51,646 nt of DNA from Rhodoglobus sp. (GTDB lineage: Bacteria; Actinomycetota; Actinomycetes; Actinomycetales; Microbacteriaceae), in NCBI GenBank assembly GCA_025464445.1, contig JAODLY010000010.1:1-51646 (forward strand), given 5' to 3'. How positions within the stretch are numbered: position 1 is the stretch's first letter; every line of letters begins with the position of its first letter. Of this stretch, positions 1 to 8,212 are shown piece by piece. The translations under genes and the position numbers were made by a program. The notes beneath the pieces are model-generated. The model worked only from the letters and a program-made list of their open reading frames with translations. It ran no database searches and had not been told where the DNA came from.

Positions 1-1449
1 GAGGAGGGTGCCCTCGGACGGCAGCTCGTCTCCGACCCTGCGGTCGACCGCGTCATCCTCACCGGTGCGTGGGAGACAGCGAAGCTGTTCCGCTCCTGGC
101 GCCCCGATCTTCCGCTGCTCGCTGAGACGAGTGGCAAGAACGCCATCGTCGTGACACCCAGCGCAGACCTCGACCTCGCGGTCGCCGACATCGTGAAGAG
201 TGCGTTCGGCCACGCGGGGCAGAAGTGCTCGGCGGCATCCCTCGTGATCCTCGTCGGTTCGGCGGGCAAGAGCGAGCGCTTCCTGCGCCAGCTCGGCGAC
301 GCCGTGCGCACCCTGCGCGTCGGGTACCCGCAGGATGCCGCGACCCAGATGGGCCCCATCGTCGAACCGGCCCACGGCAAGCTCCTCGATGCCCTCACCG
401 AACTCGGTGTCGGCGAGAGCTGGCTCGTGCGACCACGCCAGCTGGACGAGTCCGGCATGCTCTGGTCACCCGGCGTGCGCCTGGGCGTCGAGGCGGGCAG
501 CGCGTTCCACCTCACGGAGTACTTCGGACCCGTGCTCGGCATCATGACAGCCGCGTCGCTGGACGAGGCGATCGCGCTGCAGAACGCCGTGGACTACGGC
601 CTTACTGCGGGCATCCACTCGCTCGACGACGCGGAGGTAACCCGGTGGCTCGGGAACGTGCAGGCGGGCAACCTCTACGTCAACCGCGGAATCACCGGAG
701 CCATCGTGCGCCGCCAGCCGTTCGGCGGCTGGAAGCGGTCGTCGGTCGGCACGGGCGCCAAGGCGGGCGGGCCGGACTACCTGCTCACGCTCGGCTCATG
801 GCGGCCGGTCGAGCATGAGCCGGAGAGCGACATCCGGCTAGAGGGCCTGTCGCGTCGGGTGTCGTCAGTCATCAAGAGGGCGCAGTCGGGTATCGACTTC
901 CCGGAGTTCGACATGGTGCGCAGGGCCGCCCTGAGCGACAAGGCCGCCTGGGATGCGCAGTACGGCTCGAGTGTGGACATCTCGAATCTCGGGGTGGAGC
1001 GCAACGTGTTCCGCTACCGACCGGTGCCCGTCACGCTGCGCCTCTCAGAGGGGCAGTCGCTCGGTCACCTCGTGCGCCTCATCGCCGCCGGTAGCCTCGC
1101 GGATTCGGCGCTGACCATCAGCTCGGCGCTGCCGCTGCCGGTCGCGCTCGTGCAGTCCTTCGAGGATGCCCTGCCGACGGCCCGGGTGCGCTCCATCACC
1201 ATCGAGTCGGACGCCGCGTGGCTTGCGCGCGCGACGCAACTGCGCACCGCGCGCATCCGCCTGGTCGGCGGCGACCCACTTGCCCTGGCTGGTGCCCTCG
1301 GCAGCAACCCGGATGTCGCGGTCTGGTCCGGCCCCGTCACGACCTCGGGCCGCATCGAACTGCTGCCGTTCCTGCACGAGCAGGCGGTGAGCATTACCGC
1401 TCATCGTTTCGGTAACCCCGACAGCACGATGGCCGGGGTGCCCGTCTAG
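1..1449 (+). CDS. putA: Bifunctional proline dehydrogenase / P5C dehydrogenase, C-terminal part (5' truncated by window)
   Basis: The reading frame is open from base 1, so 482 C-terminal residues are visible. PutA-type P5C dehydrogenases are NAD-dependent and oxidise glutamate semialdehyde/P5C to glutamate, the second step of proline breakdown. The visible part has the aldehyde-dehydrogenase catalytic pair: Glu42 of LAETSGKNA and Cys76 of GQKCSAAS (numbered from the first visible codon). An NRG..GAIV..QPFGGWKRSS segment follows, typical of the P5CDH fold. Roughly 220 further residues without an obvious motif follow, as in actinobacterial PutA proteins. The N-terminal proline dehydrogenase half is not seen, so a stand-alone P5CDH remains possible. 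The neighbouring Lrp, ddaH and rocD genes support a role in arginine/ornithine/proline catabolism. Its TAG stop overlaps the stop of the convergent gene by 3 nt. Confidence 0.88.
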   Translation, partial: EEGALGRQLVSDPAVDRVILTGAWETAKLFRSWRPDLPLLAETSGKNAIVVTPSADLDLAVADIVKSAFGHAGQKCSAASLVILVGSAGKSERFLRQLGDAVRTLRVGYPQDAATQMGPIVEPAHGKLLDALTELGVGESWLVRPRQLDESGMLWSPGVRLGVEAGSAFHLTEYFGPVLGIMTAASLDEAIALQNAVDYGLTAGIHSLDDAEVTRWLGNVQAGNLYVNRGITGAIVRRQPFGGWKRSSVGTGAKAGGPDYLLTLGSWRPVEHEPESDIRLEGLSRRVSSVIKRAQSGIDFPEFDMVRRAALSDKAAWDAQYGSSVDISNLGVERNVFRYRPVPVTLRLSEGQSLGHLVRLIAAGSLADSALTISSALPLPVALVQSFEDALPTARVRSITIESDAAWLARATQLRTARIRLVGGDPLALAGALGSNPDVAVWSGPVTTSGRIELLPFLHEQAVSITAHRFGNPDSTMAGVPV

Positions 1450-1781
1450 GAGTTCGGGTCCTGCTTCAGGGCGGCGTTGAACGCGTCGGCCTTGAGCTTG
1501 TCCTGGCCCTTGGCGCTGAGTTGCGGGTCGTTCTTCACGTCGAAGCGCACCATGCCGCTCTTCGGGTCGACCTCGACCTTGACGACGGCGCCCTTGTCCG
1601 GCGGCCAGAAGTCGGTGACCCAGCGGGGCTCATCGATCTTCGCCCGCACCACCGTGCCGTCTGCCTTCCTCACGTCAGCGGCCCATTCGCGGGTGGGGGT
1701 GAGCCCGTCGCCCGACACGCGCTTGATGTTGACGAGCACGATGGTCGCCTCCGCCTTTTCCCACGACTTGCTGCCGAACAT
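1446..1781 (-). CDS. Small hypothetical protein, 111 aa
   Basis: I do not recognise the family. The protein starts MFGSKSWEKAEATIVLV and is soluble-looking, with no signal peptide or membrane segment. It alternates short beta-type stretches with charged residues (VVKVEVDPKSGMVRFDV), suggesting a small beta-rich domain, and ends in a helical, Lys-rich tail (SAKGQDKLKADAFNAALKQ). The ATG at 1781 was chosen because a GGGAGG ribosome site lies a few bases upstream; a much longer frame through this region would run across the two regulator genes and was rejected. It lies 59 nt downstream of the GntR-type regulator on the same strand, so co-transcription is plausible. No function can be assigned. 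Confidence 0.7.
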   Translation of the reverse strand: MFGSKSWEKAEATIVLVNIKRVSGDGLTPTREWAADVRKADGTVVRAKIDEPRWVTDFWPPDKGAVVKVEVDPKSGMVRFDVKNDPQLSAKGQDKLKADAFNAALKQDPNS

Positions 1782-1840
1782 GTGCTTGCCTCCCGAGGCG
1801 ACCCCGTGGCCGCTTGACGCAAGAGTAGCGTTCGAGCGGG

Positions 1841-2197
1841 CTATTGCCCGAGTGCTCTCCGCGCATAGCCGAGGGCATCGGCCGGGTCGATCCCCAGCTC
1901 CCGTGCCCGCTTCGCGTAGTCGCTCGCGGCTAGCTGGACCAGGCCCGCAGCGGTGTCGCCGGTCGCCTTGACGACTGTGCCATTGCGGCCGAGGGTCTCC
2001 ACGAATCCGTCGGCCTCCAGGGCTCGATAGACGCGGGCCACCGTGTAGGGCGCCACGGTCAGGTCTGCGGCGAGTTGCCGCACCGTGGGCAGTTTGGTGC
2101 CGGCGATGAGCTCGCCGCTGCTGACCTGCTCCCTGAACTGGGTCATGAGCTGCTCGTAGAGCGTGACGGCGGACGCGTGGTCGACGGTGAGCGCCAT
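1841..2197 (-). CDS. GntR-family transcriptional regulator, YtrA type (118 aa)
   Basis: This is a short DNA-binding protein with an N-terminal winged helix-turn-helix (about residues 10-75: LYEQLMTQFREQVSSGELIAGTKLPTVRQLAADL, then YTVARVYRALEADGFVE) and only a small helical C-terminal part. That length and layout match YtrA-subfamily GntR proteins, which lack a large effector domain and usually regulate membrane transport or stress genes. The start ATG at 2197 overlaps the Lrp gene stop by 1 nt (TGATG), so both regulators are probably made from one transcript. The target is unknown. The small hypothetical gene downstream is one candidate partner. Confidence 0.88.
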   Translation of the reverse strand: MALTVDHASAVTLYEQLMTQFREQVSSGELIAGTKLPTVRQLAADLTVAPYTVARVYRALEADGFVETLGRNGTVVKATGDTAAGLVQLAASDYAKRARELGIDPADALGYARRALGQ

Positions 2198-2634
2198 CAG
2201 TCGTGAGTCCTGTGAATGAGGCGCGAGAGCACGATTGCGCTGCGAGTGTGGTCGACGTTGGGGGCGAGCCGCACCTTCTCGAGTGCGACCTCGAGCGAGG
2301 AGATGTCGCGTGAGCGCATATGCACGATGGCATCCGCCGAACCCGTGACGGTGCCGGCGTCCACCACTTCGGGAACACCGGAGAGGATGCGCTTGAGTTC
2401 CTCAGGCGCGACAGTCCCGCGGCAGAACAGCTCGACGTACGCCTCTGTACCCATTCCATCGACTGCCGGGTCGACCTGGATGGTGAACGCTCGGATGACT
2501 CCGTCGAAGACCAGCCTGTCGACGCGGCGTTTCACGGCAGATGCGGAGAGACCGATCTTCTCCCCGATGTCGCCGTAGCCCGCTCGCGCGTTGAGCCGCA
2601 GCAAATCGATGATGCCGTAGTCGAGGTTGTCCAT
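2197..2634 (-). CDS. Lrp/AsnC-family transcriptional regulator (145 aa)
   Basis: The N-terminal helix-turn-helix (about residues 8-55: LLRLNARAGYGDIGEKIGLS, then SAVKRRVDRL) is followed by an AsnC/RAM effector domain (about 60-140) with the beta-alpha-beta pattern IQVDPAVDGMGTEAYVELF and the segment VTGSADAIVHM. Such proteins bind amino acids and control amino-acid metabolism. It is transcribed divergently from the ddaH-rocD-Gfo-kynU operon across a 103-nt gap. The usual reading is an arginine- or ornithine-responsive regulator of that operon and perhaps putA; the effector itself is inferred. The gap shows no clear operator palindrome to the eye. The length is typical of the family. Confidence 0.92.
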   Translation of the reverse strand: MDNLDYGIIDLLRLNARAGYGDIGEKIGLSASAVKRRVDRLVFDGVIRAFTIQVDPAVDGMGTEAYVELFCRGTVAPEELKRILSGVPEVVDAGTVTGSADAIVHMRSRDISSLEVALEKVRLAPNVDHTRSAIVLSRLIHRTHD

Positions 2635-2737
2635 CCGCTCACCCTATGGCGGAATCTTGCAGCGCGGCAACCTCGGACGCAGCTTCGGTGCGCTGCACGC
2701 TCTGACATTGCGGATAGGTGCGTGAAACACTGGGGAT

Positions 2738-3586
2738 ATGACGATGACCGACGCCATCCCCGCTCGGCCCGCGCGCACCGCGACGAAGCGCACGGTGCTG
2801 ATGTGCCGCCCCGACCATTTCACGGTGAGCTACCGGATCAACCCGTGGATGCACCCAGAGGACCCGACCGACACCTCCCTCGCTGTACGCCAATGGGAGA
2901 CGCTCTACGCGAAATACCGGGAGCTGGGCTACGAGGTGCACCTCATCGACGGGCTGCCCGGACTTCCGGACATGGTCTACGCGGCGAACGGCGGTTACGT
3001 GCTCGACGGGATCGCCTACGGCGCGCTCTTCGAGTACCCCGAGCGCCAGCCCGAGGGCCCCGCGTACATGGACTGGTTCCGCGCCAACGGCTTCGACGTG
3101 CGTGAGCCCGTCGCGACCAATGAGGGCGAGGGCGACATGCTCCTCGTCGGCGACACCATCTACGCGGGCACCGGTTTCCGCACCGATGCCGCGAGTCACG
3201 CCGAGCTACACGAGATCTACGACCGCGAGGTCGTCACCCTCCACCTCACCAACCCGAGTTTCTACCACCTGGACACCGCCTTCGCGGTGCTCGACTCCAA
3301 CGGCGGACCGGGCAGTGTTGCCTACCTCCCGAAGGCCTTCAGCCCCGAGTCGTTGGCGGTCCTCCAGGAGCGCTTTCCCGAGGCGATCCTCGTGAACGAC
3401 GAGGATGCCGCAGTGCTCGGCCTCAACAGCTTCAGCGACGGGCTGAACGTCATCATGGCCTCTCGAGCGACCGACTTCGAGCGCCAGTTGCGCGAGCGCG
3501 GCTTCGTGCCGCACGGCCTCGACCTGTCCGAGCTGCTGCTCGGCGGGGGAGGTGTGAAGTGCTGCACGCTGGAACTGCGCAGGTAG
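2738..3586 (+). CDS. ddaH: Dimethylarginine dimethylaminohydrolase-like / amidinotransferase-fold hydrolase
   Basis: A 282-aa protein of the guanidino-group modifying superfamily, which hydrolyses arginine-like guanidino compounds (dimethylargininase makes citrulline and dimethylamine). Visible marks are CRPDHFTVSY near the N-terminus, GEGDMLL about residue 130, the catalytic-His region FYHLDTAF (His177), and the C-terminal GGGGVKCCTLEL holding the nucleophile Cys275 (or Cys276). A second ATG six bases in (2744) has better spacing from the GGGG ribosome site, so the true start may be there. The gene overlaps rocD by 28 nt. Placement before ornithine aminotransferase suggests feeding of arginine-derived carbon into the ornithine-to-P5C route. 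Arginase- or deiminase-like specificity cannot be excluded from sequence alone. Confidence 0.85.
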   Translation: MTMTDAIPARPARTATKRTVLMCRPDHFTVSYRINPWMHPEDPTDTSLAVRQWETLYAKYRELGYEVHLIDGLPGLPDMVYAANGGYVLDGIAYGALFEYPERQPEGPAYMDWFRANGFDVREPVATNEGEGDMLLVGDTIYAGTGFRTDAASHAELHEIYDREVVTLHLTNPSFYHLDTAFAVLDSNGGPGSVAYLPKAFSPESLAVLQERFPEAILVNDEDAAVLGLNSFSDGLNVIMASRATDFERQLRERGFVPHGLDLSELLLGGGGVKCCTLELRR

Positions 3587-4791
3587 CTGCAGACCTGCTC
3601 GCCGTCGAAGACGAGCACCTCGCACACAACTATCACCCCCTCGAGGTCATCGTTGCCGAAGGCGATGGGGCGTGGGTCACCGACGTGACCGGGCGCCGCT
3701 ACCTCGACTGCCTCGCCGCGTACTCCGCGGTCAACTTCGGGCACGGGCATCCAGGGCTCATTGCCGCCGCGAAGCAACAGCTCGACCGAATCACGCTCAC
3801 CAGCAGGGCGTTCCACAACGACAGGCTCGGCCCGTTCGCCGAAGCGCTCGCCGCCCTGGCCCACAAAGACATGGTGCTGCCAATGAACACCGGCGCGGAG
3901 GCCGTCGAGTCGGCGATCAAGGTCGCGCGGGCGTGGGGCTACCGCGTGAAGGGCGTCGAGCAGGGCAGGGCGACGATCATCGTCATGGACGGCAACTTCC
4001 ATGGCCGCACCACGACGATCATCAGCTTTTCCAACGATGAGCAGGCGCGCGCCGACTTCGGCCCGTACACGCCGGGTTTCGTGAGCGTGCCGTACGGGGA
4101 TGCCGCGGCGCTCGAAGCCGCGATCGACGAGACCACCGTGGCCGTGCTCATCGAGCCCATCCAGGGGGAGGCCGGCATCGTCGTGCCCCCGCCGGGTTAC
4201 CTGCCGGCGGTGCGGGATATCACGTCCCGCAACAACGTGCTCATGATCGCGGACGAGATCCAGTCGGGGCTGGGGCGCACAGGGTCCACCTTCGCGTGCG
4301 ACCTTGTCGGCGTCGTGCCCGACCTATACCTGCTCGGAAAGGCGCTCGGCGGCGGGATCGTGCCGCTGTCCGCAGTCGTCGGCAATCGTGACATCCTCGG
4401 GGTGCTGCGGCCCGGCGAGCACGGCTCGACGTTCGGAGGCAACCCACTCGCCGCCTCGATCGGCCTCGCCGTTGTCGAGTTGCTCGCCAGCGGTGAACCG
4501 CAGGAGCGCGCGGCGCTGCTTGGCGCACGGCTGCGTACTTCCCTCGAGTTGCTCATCGGCCGCGGCGTCACCGAAGTGCGCGGCGCCGGCCTGTGGGCGG
4601 GAATCGACATCGACCCGGCGCTCGGCACCGGCCGCGAGGTGTGCGAACTGCTCATGCAGCGCGGCGTGCTCGCGAAAGACACCCACGGCTCGACGATCCG
4701 GTTCGCGCCACCCATAGTCGTCTCGCCCGAGGATCTCGACTGGGCGGTCGCCCAGCTGGACGCCGTGCTCGAGGAGTTGCGCGCGCGCTAG
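3559..4791 (+). CDS. rocD: Ornithine aminotransferase
   Basis: A 410-aa class-III PLP aminotransferase that transfers the delta-amino group of ornithine to 2-oxoglutarate, giving glutamate semialdehyde/P5C, the substrate of the putA product at the window start. Marks are HNYHPLEVIVAEGDGAWVTD at the N-terminus, NTGAEAVESAIK (PLP phosphate cup, about 110-121), the DEIQSGLGRTG segment (232-242) and the Schiff-base Lys261 in YLLGKALGGG. The GTG start at 3559 lies inside the end of ddaH and follows a GGGGGAGG ribosome site, pointing to translational coupling. The length is normal for RocD. Adjacent ddaH, Lrp and putA support the assignment over other class-III aminotransferases. Confidence 0.94.
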   Translation: MLHAGTAQVAADLLAVEDEHLAHNYHPLEVIVAEGDGAWVTDVTGRRYLDCLAAYSAVNFGHGHPGLIAAAKQQLDRITLTSRAFHNDRLGPFAEALAALAHKDMVLPMNTGAEAVESAIKVARAWGYRVKGVEQGRATIIVMDGNFHGRTTTIISFSNDEQARADFGPYTPGFVSVPYGDAAALEAAIDETTVAVLIEPIQGEAGIVVPPPGYLPAVRDITSRNNVLMIADEIQSGLGRTGSTFACDLVGVVPDLYLLGKALGGGIVPLSAVVGNRDILGVLRPGEHGSTFGGNPLAASIGLAVVELLASGEPQERAALLGARLRTSLELLIGRGVTEVRGAGLWAGIDIDPALGTGREVCELLMQRGVLAKDTHGSTIRFAPPIVVSPEDLDWAVAQLDAVLEELRAR

Positions 4792-4800
4792 ATTCGAGCA

Positions 4801-5829
4801 ATGAGTTCTTTTCCCACAACACTCCCCCCTGTCGATATCACCCCGCTGCGCGGCGGCGCTACCCTGCGCTGGGGGGTCCTGGCACCCGGCGGTATCGCGG
4901 GTTCCTGGGTCGCGAGCGCCCATTCGAATACCGACCAGCGGGTGCACGCCGTGGCATCCCGGTCCCTGGATCGGGCGCAGGTATTCGCGGCGAAGCACGG
5001 CATCGACCGGGCATACGGCAGCTACGAGGAGCTCGTCGGTGACCCGGGCATCGACATCGTCTATGTCGCCGCTCCGCACACCGAGCACCTGCGACTCGCG
5101 CTGCTCGCCATCGCCGCCGGCAAGCATGTGCTCGTCGAGAAGCCCATGGCCATGTCCCCCGCCGAGGCGCGGGAGCTGGCCGCCGCCGCACGAGCCGCAG
5201 GGGTATTCGCGATGGAGGCCATGTGGTCGCGCTTCCTTCCGCAGACCTCGATCGTCGCCCGGTTGCTCGCCGATGGCGTGCTCGGCGAGGTGAAGCAGGT
5301 GCTCGCCGACTTCGGTGCCGCGTTCCCCTATGACCCGGAGGGGCGCTGGTTCAACCCGGCGCTCGGCGGAGGAGCCCTGCTCGACATCGGCATCTACCCG
5401 GCCTGGTACTCGCACTTCGTGCTCGGCAAGCCGCAGTCCGTGACCGCTCGCGGATCATTCGCTCCCACCGGGGTGGACGCGCAGTCAGCGGTCGTGCTCG
5501 ACTACGCGTCGGGTGCGCAGGCCATCGTGACCATGACGATGTGGGCTGAGACCCCGGTCACCGCGTCGATCAGCGGAACGGCGGCCCGGCTCGATACCCT
5601 GGCGCCCTTCCTGGCTCCGAGCGGGATCCGCCTCGTGTCGGGCGCCCAATCCCTGGAGTGGATCGACAAGTCGGGGCTCACCTGGAACGAGGGCCTGTGC
5701 TACGAGGCGACAGCGGTTGCACAGCATGTGGCCGATGGCCTCACCGAGTCCCCGCTGCATACCCTCGACGACACGATCGAGGTGCTCGAGGTGCTCGAAG
5801 AGGCGCGCGCCCAACTCGGCACCGCGTGA
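4801..5829 (+). CDS. Gfo/Idh/MocA-family NAD(P)-dependent oxidoreductase (342 aa)
   Basis: The N-terminal Rossmann fold begins RWGVLAPGGIAGSWV; the family signature EKP is at residues 113-115 (VLVEKPMAMS) and is followed by the C-terminal alpha/beta dimerisation domain (LGGGALLDIGIYPAWYS about residues 190-205). Family members oxidise or reduce sugars, cyclitols and related polyols, or trans-dihydrodiols. It sits 9 nt after rocD and overlaps kynU by 4 nt (GTGA), so it belongs to an amino-acid operon, which is odd for a sugar-type dehydrogenase. It closely resembles the gene at 40246-41286, sharing the N-terminal extension, the DLGIYP/DIGIYP region and the C-terminal GLTESPLH segment. The substrate is unknown. 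Confidence 0.9.
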   Translation: MSSFPTTLPPVDITPLRGGATLRWGVLAPGGIAGSWVASAHSNTDQRVHAVASRSLDRAQVFAAKHGIDRAYGSYEELVGDPGIDIVYVAAPHTEHLRLALLAIAAGKHVLVEKPMAMSPAEARELAAAARAAGVFAMEAMWSRFLPQTSIVARLLADGVLGEVKQVLADFGAAFPYDPEGRWFNPALGGGALLDIGIYPAWYSHFVLGKPQSVTARGSFAPTGVDAQSAVVLDYASGAQAIVTMTMWAETPVTASISGTAARLDTLAPFLAPSGIRLVSGAQSLEWIDKSGLTWNEGLCYEATAVAQHVADGLTESPLHTLDDTIEVLEVLEEARAQLGTA

Positions 5830-7007
5830 GTCTCGACGGCGCCGACCCGCTTGCGGGGTACCGTGAGCGGTTCGTGGACTCGCCCGGCGTGCTCGCCTAC
5901 CTCGACGGCAATTCGCTCGGACGGCCGCTGAAGGCGTCCGTGGAGCGGGTCGAGAACTTCCTTCGCGATGGCTGGGGCGGCAGGCTGATCCGCGGCTGGG
6001 ATGAAGGATGGCTGGAGCTGCCCACGGTTGTCGGCGATGAGCTCGGGCGGGTGGCGCTGGGTGCGGCATCCGGGCAGGTGGTCGTCGGCGATTCGACGAC
6101 CGTGCTCATCTACAAGCTCGTGCGGGCGGCCCTCGACGCGCGGCCGGGGCGCACCGAGATCGTCATCGACCGCGACAACTTCCCGACGGACCGCTACGTG
6201 GTCGAGGGCATCGCCGCAGACCGCGCGCTCAACATCCGCTGGATCGACGTGGATGCAGCGGCAGGAGTCACCCCCGAGCTCGCGTCCGCGGCGATCACCG
6301 AGAACACCGCGCTCGCGGTCTTCAGCCACGTCGCCTATCGCTCCGGCTACATCGCAGACGTGGAGGCCATCACGGCAATCGCCCGCGATGCCGGCTCCCT
6401 CGTGCTGTGGGACCTGTGCCACTCGGTTGGCGTGGTCCCCACCGAACTCGACGACTGGGGTGTCGACCTCGCCGTGGGCTGCACCTACAAGTACCTGGGT
6501 GGCGGGCCGGGCTCCCCGGCCTTCGCATACGTGGCATCCTCACAACAGGCAGCGCTGCGGCAGCCGATCCAGGGCTGGCTCGGTAGCGCGCACCCCTTCG
6601 AGATGGGCCAGGGCTACGAGCCGGCGGAGGGCATGCTGCGGTTCCTGAGCGGCACCCCACCGGTCATCGGGATGCTGGCCATGCGCGACACGATTGCGCT
6701 CATCGACGAGGTCGGCATCGATGCCGTGCGGGCGAAGTCGGTGGCCCTCACCGAGTACGCCATAGCGCTCGCCGACGAGTTGCTGCCGACGGCGACCCTC
6801 TCGAGTCCGCGCGATCCCCTGCTGCGGGGAGGCCACATCACGCTCGACCACCCCGCGTTCGAGTCGCTCATGCCGGCGTTGCGCGCGCGCGGCGTGATCC
6901 CCGACTTTCGGCGCCCCACGGGCATCCGGCTCGGGATGTCGCCGCTCTCGACGAGTTTCGCCGAGGTCGAGCTTGGCGTGCGCGCGATCGCCGAGCTACT
7001 GCTCTAG
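5826..7007 (+). CDS. kynU: Kynureninase
   Basis: A 393-aa class-V PLP enzyme that cleaves kynurenine or 3-hydroxykynurenine to (hydroxy)anthranilate and alanine. Family marks are YLDGNSLGRP near residue 30, GDSTTVLIYKL about 88-98, RDNFPTDRY, LWDLCHSVGVVP (Asp196 contacts the pyridine nitrogen) and the Schiff-base Lys222 in GCTYKYLGGGPGSPAF. The GTG start at 5826, four bases before the end of the upstream Gfo gene, gives a protein of usual length; an upstream in-frame extension through that gene was rejected. No other tryptophan-degradation gene is in the window. The stop overlaps the convergent YdeI-like gene by 4 nt. Confidence 0.94.
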   Translation: MSLDGADPLAGYRERFVDSPGVLAYLDGNSLGRPLKASVERVENFLRDGWGGRLIRGWDEGWLELPTVVGDELGRVALGAASGQVVVGDSTTVLIYKLVRAALDARPGRTEIVIDRDNFPTDRYVVEGIAADRALNIRWIDVDAAAGVTPELASAAITENTALAVFSHVAYRSGYIADVEAITAIARDAGSLVLWDLCHSVGVVPTELDDWGVDLAVGCTYKYLGGGPGSPAFAYVASSQQAALRQPIQGWLGSAHPFEMGQGYEPAEGMLRFLSGTPPVIGMLAMRDTIALIDEVGIDAVRAKSVALTEYAIALADELLPTATLSSPRDPLLRGGHITLDHPAFESLMPALRARGVIPDFRRPTGIRLGMSPLSTSFAEVELGVRAIAELLL

Positions 7008-7594
7008 GTGGGGCTCGCAACCTTCTGCGGGTAAACGGTCTCGCCGCGTTCGAGCATCCCGACGAATTTCTCGATGTTCCTGGCGCGCGTCTCTGCTCGC
7101 TTGACGTTGCCGATGCGGAACAGGATGGCGTACCGGTTCTGGCTGGTCAGCTGCGGAAAGAAGGCGGCCGCCTTCGGGTTCGCCGCGATGGCGGCGGCGA
7201 GGTCGTCGGGCACCTCGATGGTGCGCGAGCCCGCGTATGCGGCATCCCATCGACCATCGGCTCTCGCGCGGTCGACCTCGGCCCGGCCGGCGGGTGCCAT
7301 GCGACCCTCCTCGGTCAGCCGGGCGACGTGGTCGCGATTGATCTGCGACCAGGTGCTGCTCTTCGTGCGCGGCCCGTAGGCCTGGCGGAAATGGGTGCCG
7401 TCGAGACTGTTGCGCTGCCCGTCGATCCAGCCGTAGCAGAGCGCGATATCCAGGGCATCGGTGATGTGGAGCCCTTCGACGCCCTTCTTTGCGATCACCA
7501 GGTCGATGGTGGGTGAGCTGGCGTGGTGCTCGAGCAGCCAGCCCTCGAATTCGTGCGCCGTTTCGAAGTGGTGCAGGTCACGTGTGGAGCTCAT
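7004..7594 (-). CDS. YdeI/OmpD-associated family protein (196 aa)
   Basis: A soluble protein of the YdeI / 'bacteriocin-protection' type. The central YGWIDGQRNSLD block (about residues 54-65), the FRQAYGPRTKSSTWSQINRDHV segment and the C-terminal RYAILFRIGNVKRAETRARNI are the conserved features I recognise. Family function is poorly known; a role in envelope stress or peptide resistance in enterobacteria has been suggested, and most actinobacterial members are annotated only by domain. The gene lies 21 nt downstream of the SGNH esterase on the same strand and may ride on the alpha-galactosidase transcript, without an obvious functional link. Confidence 0.85.
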   Translation of the reverse strand: MSSTRDLHHFETAHEFEGWLLEHHASSPTIDLVIAKKGVEGLHITDALDIALCYGWIDGQRNSLDGTHFRQAYGPRTKSSTWSQINRDHVARLTEEGRMAPAGRAEVDRARADGRWDAAYAGSRTIEVPDDLAAAIAANPKAAAFFPQLTSQNRYAILFRIGNVKRAETRARNIEKFVGMLERGETVYPQKVASPT

Positions 7595-7615
7595 GACTCG
7601 ATTCTGCCCGTGCGT

Positions 7616-8212
7616 TCAGACGGTGGCCAGGTAGCTTTCCAGCCAGAGGGCCGCGATGGCCTCGTGGCCGCGGGCGGTCGGGTGCACTCCGTCTGCCGCG
7701 AGCGATTCTGCACCCGCTGCGGCCGATTGCGCGGTGAGAGCCGAGTCTGTGGCAACGAGGGTTGCCCCGAACTCGGTGGCGAGTGAGCGGACGACGGCGA
7801 TCTTCGCGTCGAGATCATCCGTTCGCCAGTCAAGCTGGGCCGCAGTCACCGGCAGCAGGAACGGTTCCATGAGCACCAGGGTGCGCCCGGCGGCTACCGT
7901 CACCTCGAGCAGGAAACGGAGGTCCGCCTCGAACGCCTCGGCGCTCGTCGGGTCGTCTTCGTCGTAGCGCCGCCACGTGTCGTTGACGCCGATCAGCACC
8001 GACACCACGTCAGGTTTGTGATCGAGCACGTCCTCCTGCCAGCGCGCCTTGAGGTCCCGCACCCGGTTGCCGCTGATGCCGGTGTTGATCACCGTGTCGT
8101 CGGGGAGCGATGCCGCGATCGTGCGCACATAGCCATCGCCGAGCCCCGCAGGATCGTCGCGGCGACCGCAATCGGTCACACTGTCGCCGGTGAAAAGTAT
8201 CGTGCGCGCCAT
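7616..8212 (-). CDS. SGNH/GDSL-type esterase (198 aa)
   Basis: A compact single-domain hydrolase with all four SGNH blocks: block I FTGDSVTDCGR (nucleophile Ser12), block II INTGISGNRVRDL, block III VLIGVNDTWRR, and block V ADGVHPTARGHE with the catalytic Asp/His pair. No signal peptide is seen, so it is probably cytoplasmic. Its ATG overlaps the alpha-galactosidase stop by 1 nt (TGATG), so the two are co-translated. Within a glycan locus, removal of O-acetyl groups from imported, acetylated oligosaccharides is a reasonable inference, in parallel with the CE7 esterase on the divergent side. The family is broad and the exact ester is not predictable. Confidence 0.9.
   Translation of the reverse strand: MARTILFTGDSVTDCGRRDDPAGLGDGYVRTIAASLPDDTVINTGISGNRVRDLKARWQEDVLDHKPDVVSVLIGVNDTWRRYDEDDPTSAEAFEADLRFLLEVTVAAGRTLVLMEPFLLPVTAAQLDWRTDDLDAKIAVVRSLATEFGATLVATDSALTAQSAAAGAESLAADGVHPTARGHEAIAALWLESYLATV

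Noticed and set aside
1446-2459. A 337-codon minus-strand frame covering the small hypothetical gene and parts of two regulator genes
   Set aside because: Only its last 111 codons look protein-like; the rest is Arg/Ser-rich shadow of the Lrp and GntR genes, and the ATG at 1781 has a good ribosome site.
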